A stretch of DNA of 64,000 nt from Candidatus Obscuribacterales bacterium (GCA_020050835.1 JAGVKB010000046.1:1-64000), one strand, 5' to 3'. Counted from the stretch's first letter, positions 45,266 through 54,948 are shown. Notes: generated by a model from the letters alone, not told the origin. Program-made: numbers and translations.

Positions 45266-46753
45266 ATGAACGAGATCGTTTGCAAATCGATTGCGGAGCT
45301 TCGTGGCTTGTTGCTTGCCAAGCAGGTGAGCGCTCGCGAAATCTTGGCAGCTCACCGACAGCATGCAAGCGAGTTAGAGCCTAAGCTAAATGCTTTCAAT
45401 TGCTTCACTTTCGAGTTAGCCGAACGTCAGGCCGAGCGGGTCGACCAGATGGTGGCTGCTGGTGAAAGTCTTCCACCTCTGGCTGGTGTTCCGGTCGCTC
45501 TCAAGGACAACATCTGTCTTGAAGGTTACCCGACTACTTGCTCCAGCAAAATTCTTGAGAGGTTTGTGCCGGTCTACCGGGCGACCGTAGTCGATAGGCT
45601 GCATGAAGCAGGAGCGCTCATCATCGGCAAGACGAATATGGACGAGTTTGCGATGGGTTCGTCTACTGAGAACTCCGCCTTCAAACTTACTTGCAATCCC
45701 TGGGACACCAGTACGGTGCCGGGCGGTTCTTCCGGTGGTTCGGCCGTTGCGGTGGCATCCGGTTGCTCGGTGGTTGCGCTCGGCTCCGATACCGGTGGTT
45801 CGATCAGACAACCGGCCTCCTTCTGTGGTGTCGTGGGGATGAAGCCGACTTATGGGCTGGTTTCACGTTTCGGATTGGTGGCATTTGCTTCCAGTCTGGA
45901 CCAGATCGGCCCGCTCGGACGAGTGGTAGAAGATGTCGCACTTACTCTGCAGGCAATTGGTGGTCCTGACCGGCGTGATTCGACGTCTTTGAACGCGGCG
46001 CTCCCGAATCTCTTAACTGGAATCGACTCCGACATTCGCGGAATGAAGATTGGCATTATCAGCGAGCTTTCTGCGGACGGCATCGACTCTGAAGTACAAA
46101 ATTCTGTCCAAGCGGCTGCCGCTACTTATCGTCAATTAGGCGCCGAAGTCTCCTCCGTCTCCCTTCCCAATGCCAAGCATGCTTTGCCTGTCTATTATTT
46201 AATTGCCACTGCCGAGGCCAGCGCCAATCTGGCCCGCTTTGACGGCGTCAGATATGGCTATCGCAATCTGGAGGCGCAAGACTTGCTGACTATGTACTGC
46301 AAGACCAGGCAGGAAGGCTTTGGACCAGAAGTGAAACGGCGGATTATGCTCGGAACCTATGCTTTATCGTCCGGTTATTATGATGCATACTACAAGAAGG
46401 CGCAGCAGGTCAGAAGATTGATCAAGAACGATTTCGATCAGGCGTTCCAGAACTTCGATTTATTGCTCAGTCCGACATCGCCCTCGGTGGCATTTGAGTT
46501 TGGAGCCAAGACTGCCGATCCGCTGCAGATGTATCTATCCGATATTGCTACGATCCCAGCCAATTTGGCTGGGATTCCTGGTATTTCGCTACCCTGCGGC
46601 TTCGGTCAGGGTGGGCGGCCTGTCGGTCTCCAGATCCTGGGACCGCTACAGGCTGACGCCAGGCTTTTACGGGCAGCCCATGCCTTCGAGCAAGCCACCG
46701 AGTTCCATAAAATGAAATCGCCAGTACTTTCTGCCGCTTGCGCGCGGTCCTGA
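45266..46753 (+). CDS. gatA: Glutamyl-tRNA(Gln)/aspartyl-tRNA(Asn) amidotransferase subunit A
   Basis: Amidase subunit of GatCAB, which frees ammonia from glutamine to amidate misacylated tRNA. From the ATG at 45266 it has 495 residues and opens MNEIVCKSIAELRGLL; an open frame further upstream lies antisense-like within fabF and is not used. The triad is Lys80 (VALKDN), Ser155 (PGGSSGGSA) and Ser179 (SDTGGSIRQPAS), which are in the positions expected from characterised GatA. gatB and gatC are not in the window. The neighbourhood with fab genes suggests a shared housekeeping operon. Confidence 0.97.
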   Translation: MNEIVCKSIAELRGLLLAKQVSAREILAAHRQHASELEPKLNAFNCFTFELAERQAERVDQMVAAGESLPPLAGVPVALKDNICLEGYPTTCSSKILERFVPVYRATVVDRLHEAGALIIGKTNMDEFAMGSSTENSAFKLTCNPWDTSTVPGGSSGGSAVAVASGCSVVALGSDTGGSIRQPASFCGVVGMKPTYGLVSRFGLVAFASSLDQIGPLGRVVEDVALTLQAIGGPDRRDSTSLNAALPNLLTGIDSDIRGMKIGIISELSADGIDSEVQNSVQAAAATYRQLGAEVSSVSLPNAKHALPVYYLIATAEASANLARFDGVRYGYRNLEAQDLLTMYCKTRQEGFGPEVKRRIMLGTYALSSGYYDAYYKKAQQVRRLIKNDFDQAFQNFDLLLSPTSPSVAFEFGAKTADPLQMYLSDIATIPANLAGIPGISLPCGFGQGGRPVGLQILGPLQADARLLRAAHAFEQATEFHKMKSPVLSAACARS

Positions 46754-46787
46754 AAGCAAGACAGCGCTTGCGCAAGGAGATAGTCTA

Positions 46788-47210
46788 ATGAACAAGAGAA
46801 TTCTACAGATCTTTACAGCGGCTGTAATTGCCGGCGCTCAAGCGCCGTGCGTACTGGCACAAAATGACTTTTTCGGCGGAAATCTGCCCAGCTCAGTTCC
46901 CAGTGCGGCCAATCCGCCTGCTACTGCAGGTGGTGCACAAGGCGGCGGTGATTACACCGATGATGAAAAGCGTATGCAGAAGAAGTACAAGTCGAGCATT
47001 CAGCATGCCAAGGATTTGGTGGGCAAAGGTGACTCCATGATGAAGAAGGGTGAGTCACGGCACAACGACAAAATGTACAAGAAGGGGAAAATCCTCAAGG
47101 AGATCGGCGAGAAACAGTTGGCAGAGCTTCAAGCCAACAATCCGTTTCCTGAGGATAAAGAGCCCAAGGATGGCAAGGAATCGAAAGATAAGAAGGCCGC
47201 GGCTCCTTAA
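46788..47210 (+). CDS. Small secreted Lys-rich protein of unknown function
   Basis: A 140-residue protein with a signal peptide (ILQIFTAAVIAGAQAPCVLA, cleavage before QND). A Gly/Pro/Ala linker (28-55) leads to a highly charged helical part with repeated Lys-Lys and Gly-Asp/Glu units (KYKSSIQHAKDLVGKGDSM, KKGKILKEIGEKQL), and the end is Lys/Glu/Asp-rich. No family is recognised. AAGGAG precedes the ATG. It follows gatA by 34 bases. Confidence 0.65.
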   Translation: MNKRILQIFTAAVIAGAQAPCVLAQNDFFGGNLPSSVPSAANPPATAGGAQGGGDYTDDEKRMQKKYKSSIQHAKDLVGKGDSMMKKGESRHNDKMYKKGKILKEIGEKQLAELQANNPFPEDKEPKDGKESKDKKAAAP

Positions 47211-47473
47211 GCCTCAATCGCCAGTTTGTTCGATTAAACTTTCAAATTCCACGAAAATTTCAGAGTCGCCTGTTAGATTTCCCTACAAAGGATCTGGCAG
47301 GTTTAAGTCCGACTGATAGCAAGACTGACTTTCCAGCTCCTCGATCTCCTCGCTCCAACCGGTTAAGCAAGCATGTAAACCGGGCCCAGATGGAAGATTG
47401 GGGGATTTCGCGATAGGCGTTCGACTGGATGGGTACATAGGTAGCAGCAGGACTGGCTGAGATTTAGGGGACT

Positions 47474-49291
47474 ATGGTACGACAGGACGAAGGAAATTCT
47501 GCAGATGGTGGACTCGGAGGCAATCCGAGCGAACGTTCTAGCAGAAATAGAGATACCTCGAACTGGTCGGGAGCGCCGCCCAGCACCGCTCCGGCCGGCA
47601 AGCCGCACAACCGGAATCAGCCTCCAGCTCCGCCCTCATCGCCTGAAAGCGTTGAAATTGAGCAAGTTAGCCGCAGCAACGACTTGCAATTCAAGCTGGC
47701 TGACCTTTACGCCCGTGAGAATTTTTCGGACGGAGCACCGTTCGACGAGACTTATCTGCTCTTGAACCAACGCGAGCTTGCAAAGGCGTTCCTCGAAAAG
47801 CATAAGAAGGAGTTCGCTCAGCTCTATTTGGCTCATCACTATGCAAAGGAAAACGGATTGGACCTGGCATATGTCGATCAGTATCCCGAGCAACTTGCTC
47901 AGAACTACATGATGGGACATGCATTGGAGCTCGCTCGCGGCTACGTAACCGAACACCGAGTTCAGTTAGCGGAGGAGTTCCTGGCGAGCAATCAGATGGA
48001 CTTGGCGCAGAGTTTCGTCGAAGAGCATCAACTAGATCTGGCGCAGCGATATGTTTCTGAGTATACGGAAAGGCTTGTTGCGTTAATGGATGGTAAGCGC
48101 GCCCAAGCAGCGTTAGCGAAGCTTCGGCAGGCTACGCCGGCTCAGGGAGCGGTCCAGGCTGCTGTTCAACCAGCTGTTCAGGCTACCGAACAAGTTCCGC
48201 CTAATTCATATATTGCTCCGCAGGCTCCAGCTGCCAGCGTCGCGGCCGGCGCCAATGACGTGCTTGCTGATCTGCCGACGATGGCCATCTTGACCAAGAA
48301 AACAGCCGAGTATTCTTCGATGTCTTCCGGACAGGCTGTTACTGAGGAGATGCCGATCTCCAATTATCGGCCGATGCCTCGCCTTCGGCCCCGCCGTCGC
48401 ACAACGACAACTCAGCTTCCGCTAATGAATCCCGGTCAGGCAAATCCAGCTGCGCCCGGCTTGCCTGCTGCTCCGGCTCAACAGCCAGCAGTGTCGCCAG
48501 CTCTACCCGAGCAGCCGCTCGTTCCGGCTCAAGTCGCTCAAACTCAACAGCTTCCGCTCTATCAAGCTTTGCAATCAAGCTATCAATCAGTTCAAGCGAG
48601 CGATTCCAGCAGCGGATCGGATGCCGGTGCATCGAATCAGACCAGCTCATATGCCAGCCAATCCAGCCGTTCGTCCGCTTCCCCGCCGCCAGCTTCCCCG
48701 CTGGAATCGTACGCGCCGCCGGCCACCGCTGAATCTAGCAGCGGGGCGAGCTCGTCGGCGAGTTTTAGCGCTGCTGAATCAGAGCCGTATCTGCGAGCTT
48801 CGGCGGTCGGCAGCCAGTCCTCTGAGAGCGCCTATACCGGGCATGAAGCACCGAGCTCGCCACTTGCCAATGAGCCGATACTGCCTGACAGCGAGGCGTC
48901 AGAACCTCGTCGCCCTCAATCAAACGCTCCGCCGCCCTTAAGTGGTGACTATACAAATGATGCTCGCAATGCTGTTTTGTGGGACCAGCTTGGTCAAGTC
49001 CCGCTGAGCACTGATGGCAGTATCTACGGTGCGGCTCCGCCTGTCTCCGCTGGCAGTGGCTTTAATTCGCTGACGCCACCAGCCTGGGAGAACGCCGGGT
49101 TGGCTTATCAAAGTGCAGCCAGATCGCAAGGCGCTGTACCGATGGGAATGGAAGATTTCATGTCTACCTTGAGCGAGTCAGCAATTTCAGCTCAAGCCAT
49201 TCCAGCCAAGGGGCTCGCGCGATTCGGCTCACCGCCGCCCAGCTTACGGTCGGACGGAGCAGCGACAGAAGTAACCAGCGCCTGGTTTTAG
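47474..49291 (+). CDS. Protein with tandem 12-residue helical repeats and a disordered tail
   Basis: This 605-residue protein is not a family I recognise. Residues 1-65 are polar and Pro/Ser-rich. Residues 100-205 hold a regular repeat of 12 residues with consensus [EQD]-L-A-x-x-[FY]-[VLM]-x-x-x-x-x, starting at 101, 113, 140, 152, 164, 176 and 188; a 200 unit is partial. Units include QLAQNYMMGHAL, ELARGYVTEHRV, QLAEEFLASNQM and DLAQSFVEEHQL. From about 210 to 605 it is Ala/Pro/Gln/Ser-rich low complexity, likely disordered, without a signal peptide or membrane helix. Its stop touches the stop of the converging c-di-GMP gene. The likely role is binding or scaffolding; this is inference. Confidence 0.7.
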   Translation: MVRQDEGNSADGGLGGNPSERSSRNRDTSNWSGAPPSTAPAGKPHNRNQPPAPPSSPESVEIEQVSRSNDLQFKLADLYARENFSDGAPFDETYLLLNQRELAKAFLEKHKKEFAQLYLAHHYAKENGLDLAYVDQYPEQLAQNYMMGHALELARGYVTEHRVQLAEEFLASNQMDLAQSFVEEHQLDLAQRYVSEYTERLVALMDGKRAQAALAKLRQATPAQGAVQAAVQPAVQATEQVPPNSYIAPQAPAASVAAGANDVLADLPTMAILTKKTAEYSSMSSGQAVTEEMPISNYRPMPRLRPRRRTTTTQLPLMNPGQANPAAPGLPAAPAQQPAVSPALPEQPLVPAQVAQTQQLPLYQALQSSYQSVQASDSSSGSDAGASNQTSSYASQSSRSSASPPPASPLESYAPPATAESSSGASSSASFSAAESEPYLRASAVGSQSSESAYTGHEAPSSPLANEPILPDSEASEPRRPQSNAPPPLSGDYTNDARNAVLWDQLGQVPLSTDGSIYGAAPPVSAGSGFNSLTPPAWENAGLAYQSAARSQGAVPMGMEDFMSTLSESAISAQAIPAKGLARFGSPPPSLRSDGAATEVTSAWF

Positions 49292-52093
49292 TTAATTGAT
49301 ATCTTCGCGTTCGAGGTTTTCCAGGACCGCCAGGAAAATGTCGATCAGGAATGGATCCCACTGGCTTCCCGCACCATTTTTGAGCGCTTGTCTCGCCTGC
49401 TCTTTGGACATCGCCGGCCGATACGGGCGGTTGGAGATCATGGCATGGTACGCATCGACTATAGAGACTATTCTTGCTGGCAACGGGATATCTTCGCCTT
49501 TTAATCCACGCGGGTAACCCGTTCCATCCCAACATTCGTGATGGTTTTCGACGATGTCACAAATCTCTTTCAGCGCTTGAATTGGTCGAAGCAATTGCGC
49601 CCCCAGCTGTGGGTGCTGTGTGATGATGTCCATCTCCTCTTCGGTGACTAACCCCGGCTTATTAATGATGTTTTCCGGGATCGATAATACACCCACATCA
49701 TGAAGAAGGCTTGCAACGCGGATTTGCTCGACTTGCTGTTGTCCTAATCCCATCACTCGCGCCAGCAGCTCGGCGAAGCGAGCGGTCTCCAGGTGATGCT
49801 CCTTGTTATACTCGGATTTGGAGTAAAGCGCACTGGCCAATGCCTTTACCATCTCCACGACTTCCGGCACCAGCTCTTCTTTCGATGGTTCCGCCGGTGG
49901 TGGCGCGTCCGCTTGCTCGGCCGGTGCTGCAGCCGGCTCGAGCGGAGGAGTTTCAGTTTCGGCCGGCGAATTCGGTGCGGCAATCGAGAACTCGGAAAAC
50001 ATTAAGTCGCTGGCAGTGTGGACTTGATTACGGCCCAGGCGTTTAGACATGTAGAGCGCCTTGTCGGCCAGATCGAGCAGGCTTTGATGACCTTCTGCAT
50101 CTTCCGGATAGGCTGCCACTCCTAAAGAGGCTGTGACTGTTATCTCGATCTCCTCATGAACTATCGCTTCTCGTGCGACGTGTCTCCTGATCCGCTCGGC
50201 TACAACGACTGCACCTTCTTGATTTACTTCCGGCAGGATCAGTAAAAATTCCTCCCCGCCATATCTGACCGGAATGTCCACGTCCCGGCAATTGCTTCTG
50301 ATCAGTTTGGCAACTGTCTTGAGTACCGCATCACCGGCGGGGTGACCGTATCTGTCATTGATTGATTTGAAGTGATCGACATCGATCATTACTACGGCAA
50401 GGTTGCGCTGATAACGTTCTGCCAGCCTCAATTGATCAGCCAACTTCTCTTGTCCGGTGCGGTGATTAAAGAGTCCGCTCAGTCCATCGGTGGTTGCTTG
50501 GCGCTGGACACGTGCATAAAGCCGGGCGTTGGTAACGCCGATTGCTACTTGATCGGCAACTGACTTGAAGAAATTCTTGTTCTCCATAGTCCATAGCTGT
50601 TCGGACTCGCATTTGTGTCCGCCAATCAATCCAAGCAGCTTTTCTTCGTAAGTGATTGGAACGTAAAAGAGCGACCTGACCGGGTAGGAAGAGAGAATTG
50701 ATTTGCGGAACGGCTCGACAAGCCGGTCGCGGCTGACATCGCTGACCACCAGGCATTGGTCCATATTGAAGTTAGACTTGAAAGTTTCAAGTATGGCCAG
50801 ATCTTCATCGCGGTCCATCAGTTTGTATTCGTCAGATGTTGCATACTCGCTCCTAACCGTGTCGGCCGGGTCATCTTCCGACGGCAAGATAACAAAGCAA
50901 CAGTCGAGCGAGAATCTCTGCGAGAGATCCTCTAACATTGTTCCGATATTCTCGTTGATGTTAAAGGACTTTCTGATAATATTGCTGATGCGATGCAGCA
51001 GCTCGGCTTGCCCGCTCAGGATCTGCTCTCTGAGCTTTGCTTGCTGCAATTCTAGATTGCGCTGCTCGAGCATCTGGTTGTTCTTTGAAAAACTTACGTT
51101 GGTTTGGCGAGCCTTTTCGAACTCCTCTTCCAGTCTCTGGGCATAGTCCTCGAGCAGCCGCCATTGAACTGCTAAGTCGCGCTCGGTCTTTCTCAGGCGT
51201 AAGGACGCATGTACTCGTGCCAGCAGCTCGGCATCATGGCATGACTCCGATAGGCAGTCCTCGGCGCCGAGATTCAGACCTTCAATCTTTCCTTGCAGGT
51301 CGGTTTCCAGTGTAACCAGAATGACGGGAATGTGTTTCCATTCTTTCGAGTCTTTCAAGACTCGACAAAGGCTGTGCTCCGACCTCCCCTTAATTTCGTT
51401 GTCTAGAACGATTAAATCGATGTGGTTTTCATTTAACAGCTCAAAAGTTTTGGGCTCTGAATCGGCTTCCAAGACATTGTACTTGGCGCTCAGAACTCTG
51501 CTTATGCGCCGTCGCAAGTGACGGCTCGAATGAACAACAAGTACCGATTCCGCTCCCAGCGTTTGAGCGGTGGGGTCGTCCTTGGGAGACAGAGTGCGCT
51601 GTCCTAGTTCGGAGAGACGGCCAGCCAGATGCCGGCAGAACAGACTCAAGGTCGAGAGATCTTTCTCTTCAATCGTTCTACTTTCGTCAAAGGCTACAAC
51701 TCTCACGAGCCCTTTTACAGTTCCTGAACTGTCGCCGGAATCATCCATGATTGGAACAATCGCATAGGGGTAACCGGATTCGCTGTCTGTACTCGAGAAA
51801 ACACGGCCTGTCCACGGTTTTTGAGTTTGCTTTACCTTTTGAGCAACCAAAGTATGTGCCACTGTCAGCGGTTGCTGGTGCTCATCTTGCAGGCTGTCAA
51901 TCAGCTCGGTGCGTTGTTCATCTTCGTTACCGGCGGAAAAGGAGACCAGGTTGACGATTTCATGTCCTTTAATCAAATCGATTAGACCGAAATCGAAGCC
52001 CAAGACGTGACAGATGTGCCGGCGCACGGCATCGAAGAACTCCTCCTGTCCGGGGAGCTCATGATCTGGAGAAACCCTGTTTGCGCTTGTCAC
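49292..52093 (-). CDS. Multidomain c-di-GMP protein: GAF, receiver-like, GAF, GGDEF, HD-GYP
   Basis: A 933-residue cytoplasmic signalling protein with both a cyclase and a phosphodiesterase domain for cyclic di-GMP. A GAF-like domain spans about 15-165. A receiver-like domain (182-300) keeps Asp231 in LIVLD, but the N-terminal acidic pair (VLVVHSS) and the late Lys-Pro (LSESC) are missing, so it is degenerate. A coiled coil (305-365) leads to a second GAF (375-525). GGDEF has GGEEF at 612-616 with an intact RxxD inhibitory site at 603-606. After a Pro/Ala/Glu linker (700-740), HD-GYP has HD (797-798) and HHECWDGTGYP (850-860). Both catalytic domains look competent. There is no membrane segment. 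Confidence 0.93.
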   Translation of the reverse strand: MTSANRVSPDHELPGQEEFFDAVRRHICHVLGFDFGLIDLIKGHEIVNLVSFSAGNEDEQRTELIDSLQDEHQQPLTVAHTLVAQKVKQTQKPWTGRVFSSTDSESGYPYAIVPIMDDSGDSSGTVKGLVRVVAFDESRTIEEKDLSTLSLFCRHLAGRLSELGQRTLSPKDDPTAQTLGAESVLVVHSSRHLRRRISRVLSAKYNVLEADSEPKTFELLNENHIDLIVLDNEIKGRSEHSLCRVLKDSKEWKHIPVILVTLETDLQGKIEGLNLGAEDCLSESCHDAELLARVHASLRLRKTERDLAVQWRLLEDYAQRLEEEFEKARQTNVSFSKNNQMLEQRNLELQQAKLREQILSGQAELLHRISNIIRKSFNINENIGTMLEDLSQRFSLDCCFVILPSEDDPADTVRSEYATSDEYKLMDRDEDLAILETFKSNFNMDQCLVVSDVSRDRLVEPFRKSILSSYPVRSLFYVPITYEEKLLGLIGGHKCESEQLWTMENKNFFKSVADQVAIGVTNARLYARVQRQATTDGLSGLFNHRTGQEKLADQLRLAERYQRNLAVVMIDVDHFKSINDRYGHPAGDAVLKTVAKLIRSNCRDVDIPVRYGGEEFLLILPEVNQEGAVVVAERIRRHVAREAIVHEEIEITVTASLGVAAYPEDAEGHQSLLDLADKALYMSKRLGRNQVHTASDLMFSEFSIAAPNSPAETETPPLEPAAAPAEQADAPPPAEPSKEELVPEVVEMVKALASALYSKSEYNKEHHLETARFAELLARVMGLGQQQVEQIRVASLLHDVGVLSIPENIINKPGLVTEEEMDIITQHPQLGAQLLRPIQALKEICDIVENHHECWDGTGYPRGLKGEDIPLPARIVSIVDAYHAMISNRPYRPAMSKEQARQALKNGAGSQWDPFLIDIFLAVLENLEREDIN

Positions 52094-52136
52094 TTCTGCT
52101 TAATGCCCTCCCCGCTTCGAGTCTAACATTATTTAT

Positions 52137-52191
52137 GCGCAGCGGGGATGCCGGCAAAACTCTTGATATTACGAAGCTTGCCCCGCTGCGC
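52137..52191. repeat. 11 bp perfect inverted repeat upstream of the c-di-GMP gene
   Basis: GCGCAGCGGGG (52137-52147) and CCCCGCTGCGC (52181-52191) are perfect complements 33 bases apart. A third partial copy, AGCAGCGGGGC, lies at about 52258-52268 next to the asnB end. The flanks are also rich in CTGCG and GCTTCG words. It could be a small dispersed repeat or the transcription end of asnB. Confidence 0.5.
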
Positions 52192-52280
52192 GAAAATACG
52201 CTGCGCTGCGTAAAGCTCCTCGCTTTGCTGTGCTTCGCTGTGCTTCTAGCCAAAAATAGCAGCGGGGCAGGACTGACAAA

Positions 52281-54173
52281 TTAAGAGCCTAAGAATTTGC
52301 GCCACCACCACTGGAACATCAACAGTGTCCAGAGCTCTTTTCGGCGGTCAACACGGCTGTCATTGTGCTCTCTCAACAGTCGTTGAATATATGGCCATTG
52401 GAAGATCTGCTGGCGCTTTACAAAATCTTCGCCGAGGAGTTCGTCTACGACGGATTTAAAGTCACTTTTGAGCCACTTGGCTACCGGAATGCCAAACCCC
52501 TTTTTGGGCCGTGCAACCGTCCGTTTCGGCAGGAATGGGCTCATCGCCTTCTTGAGTATGTATTTGCTCTTCATGCCTTTTACCTTCAAGGAAGAGGGCA
52601 GCGAGGCGGCAAACTCTACCAAGGGATAGGCCAGAAACGGCAGTCTCACCTCCAGCGAGGCGGCCATGGAAGCTCGGTCTGATTTAACTAATAGGTCGTC
52701 GGTTAGATATGTGGCGATATCAACTTGCATGATCTTTGATATCACATCCCTGCTCCTGGTGGATATCGGTGATGTGAGCGGCAGGTTTGGATAGAGCTTC
52801 TCTTCGCTGTCAATTGCGATTAATTCCGGTGCAATCAACTTGCTGTGCTCCGGTATTGGGATTGCTCCCATCCAGCGCAGGTGTCGCATGACCGGTGGCT
52901 CTTCGATTGCAGAGATAAACCGTTTGGCTTTGTAGTCGAAGCTTAAGTTGTTGTGCGATACCGGCAAGCTCTTAATTGCTGGTTCCAGTACTCCCTGCCT
53001 GAGCGATTTCGGCATGAGTTTCCAGAGTGAAGCGAGTCGGTGTGCCTGGTAAGTGGGATAGCCGCCGAACAATTCGTCGCCGCCTTCCCCTGCCAACGCG
53101 ACGGTTACTTGTTTGCGAGCCATTTTGGAAAGGAAGAAAGTCGGAATAATTGAGGCATCTGCCATCGGCTCGTCTAGCACCTGCCAGAGTTCTTCCATCG
53201 TGTCCAGAGCGGTATTGGGATCGAATTCGGCAACATGGTGATCAGTGCCGATATGGTCAGCTACTTCACGGGCGAACTCGCTTTCGTCGAACGATTTGTC
53301 TGCAAAGCCGATCGAAAAGGTCTTGATCGGCTCTGCCCTGCCGCGATTGGCCAGAGCGGCGATTGAAGAGGAGTCTACGCCGCCAGACAGGAAGATTCCC
53401 AGCGGAACATCTGAGATCAACCGCAGCTTGGTCGACTCGTTCAAGAGGGCCAGCAGCTTCTCCTCCGCTTCCTCCTCACTGATGCGAACCGGCTGATTGT
53501 TTGCTTCCCAATAGGCCTTTACTTTTACTTGTCCACGCTCGACAAGCATGAAATGTGCCGGCGGCAGTTTGTGAATGTCCTTGAAAATGGAATGCGGTGA
53601 CGGTACATATTCCAGCGCAAGGTATTTTTGCAGAGCGACAGGATCGAGTTGCTTGCTGACTTTAGGGTGAGCAAGGATGGTTTTTAGCTCTGAACCAAAG
53701 ATGAATTGACCATCAAAAACTCCCCAGTGAAGCGGCTTTTCTCCCATCCGGTCGCGAGCGATGAACATTCGCTGGCGTTCGTGGTCCCAGATTGCAAATG
53801 CAAACATTCCTTCGAGAAATTGCAGGCATTCGACCCCATACTCTTCGTAAAGATGGACTATTGTCTCTGTGTCGGTCCTAGTCTTAAGAGTATGTCCGTG
53901 AGCCAGCAACTTTTCTTGCAGCTCTTGAAAGTTGTAAATTTCACCGTTGAAGACAATCCAGGCTGAGCCGTCCTCCGTTCCGATTGGCTGATGACCAGTC
54001 TTTACGTCAATGATGGACAGGCGAGTCATACCGATGGCGGCTGGGCCCATGATTAGCATCCCTTCGTCATCAGGCCCCCGGTGCACAATCGTTTTGCACA
54101 TCCGCGCAAGGGTGTTCTCCTCAGGATTAAGTGAGCGCCCATTCAAGTTCAAGTATCCAGTTACGCCGCACAT
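52281..54173 (-). CDS. asnB: Asparagine synthase (glutamine-hydrolysing)
   Basis: Makes asparagine from aspartate, ATP and glutamine. It has 630 residues. The N-terminal Ntn glutaminase starts MCGVTGY with Cys2 as nucleophile after Met removal, and has HRGPDDEG, FNGEIYNF and the DTETI motif. The synthetase domain has the PP-loop FLSGGVDSSSI, then FADKSFDESEFAR and LAGEGGDELFGGY. Members of this family also modify other amides, for example in lasso-peptide or surface-polysaccharide loci, but nothing nearby suggests that. It is a single-gene unit. Confidence 0.95.
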   Translation of the reverse strand: MCGVTGYLNLNGRSLNPEENTLARMCKTIVHRGPDDEGMLIMGPAAIGMTRLSIIDVKTGHQPIGTEDGSAWIVFNGEIYNFQELQEKLLAHGHTLKTRTDTETIVHLYEEYGVECLQFLEGMFAFAIWDHERQRMFIARDRMGEKPLHWGVFDGQFIFGSELKTILAHPKVSKQLDPVALQKYLALEYVPSPHSIFKDIHKLPPAHFMLVERGQVKVKAYWEANNQPVRISEEEAEEKLLALLNESTKLRLISDVPLGIFLSGGVDSSSIAALANRGRAEPIKTFSIGFADKSFDESEFAREVADHIGTDHHVAEFDPNTALDTMEELWQVLDEPMADASIIPTFFLSKMARKQVTVALAGEGGDELFGGYPTYQAHRLASLWKLMPKSLRQGVLEPAIKSLPVSHNNLSFDYKAKRFISAIEEPPVMRHLRWMGAIPIPEHSKLIAPELIAIDSEEKLYPNLPLTSPISTRSRDVISKIMQVDIATYLTDDLLVKSDRASMAASLEVRLPFLAYPLVEFAASLPSSLKVKGMKSKYILKKAMSPFLPKRTVARPKKGFGIPVAKWLKSDFKSVVDELLGEDFVKRQQIFQWPYIQRLLREHNDSRVDRRKELWTLLMFQWWWRKFLGS

Positions 54174-54369
54174 CGTTTATCGTGCTCCACTAGCTCGTCT
54201 TCCCACCATGTCCGCGCGGAGATTTCTGCGGACGGCATGGCAGTATCTGTTTCAGCCTGCACTTCTGCCCTAATTGTCCACAATTATTGAACTGGCGGCA
54301 TTAATTGAGTGCAAGGGACCGGCTGCATGCCAGTATTTCCGCCTAATGGCGGTGTTAGGATATGGAATT

Positions 54370-54948
54370 GTGATTGACTTGACAAAGACCTACACTCAAT
54401 CTTTTTACGCAAGACCGACAGTGGCAGTAGCTCGAGACCTGCTCGGCGCGGTACTTTGCCGGCGCACGGATAATGGCGACATTCTGTCTGCCCCGATTGT
54501 GGAAGTCGAGGCCTACACTGAAGACGATCCTGCTTGCCATGCCTTTCGAGGCAAGACCGAACGAAATGCCGTAATGTTTGGTCCTGGTGGAAATGCTTAT
54601 GTTTACTTCATCTACGGGATGTATTATTGTCTAAATGCCGTGACTGAAATAGACGGAACGCCAGGAGCTGTGTTGATTCGGGCGATTGGTTCCGATGGTT
54701 GCAATGGGCCAGGAAGGTTGTGTCGCCGGTGGGAGATCAATCGAAAGCATAATGGCATGAGCCTTCTTGAGCCGAATGGAGAGCTGTGGATCTGTCCCGG
54801 AAGCAGGGTGCTCGACTTGCAGGTCGCCGTCTCTGGCCGAATCGGGATCAGACAGGAAGCTGCGATCGAATATCCATGGCGCTTTTACTTGAAGGATCAT
54901 CCTCAGGTATCGAGACTGACCGGAGTTAAGCGTAAGACAAGGGTATGA
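54370..54948 (+). CDS. 3-methyladenine DNA glycosylase (AAG/MPG family)
   Basis: Excises alkylated purines from DNA to start base excision repair. From the GTG at 54370, with AGGA ten bases upstream, it has 192 residues, close to family size; an in-frame start at 54274 would add 32 residues that fit nothing. Motifs: ARDLLGAVL, IVEVEAYTEDDPACHAFRGKT with the catalytic Glu, MFGPGGNAYVYFIYGMYYCLN, and GAVLIRAI followed by a GPGRLCR turn. Its end overlaps the VanZ-like gene by four bases. Confidence 0.93.
   Translation: MIDLTKTYTQSFYARPTVAVARDLLGAVLCRRTDNGDILSAPIVEVEAYTEDDPACHAFRGKTERNAVMFGPGGNAYVYFIYGMYYCLNAVTEIDGTPGAVLIRAIGSDGCNGPGRLCRRWEINRKHNGMSLLEPNGELWICPGSRVLDLQVAVSGRIGIRQEAAIEYPWRFYLKDHPQVSRLTGVKRKTRV

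Noticed and set aside
54274-54282. TTGTCCACA, one mismatch from a DnaA box
   Set aside because: A single copy with no AT-rich element or replication gene nearby; expected by chance.
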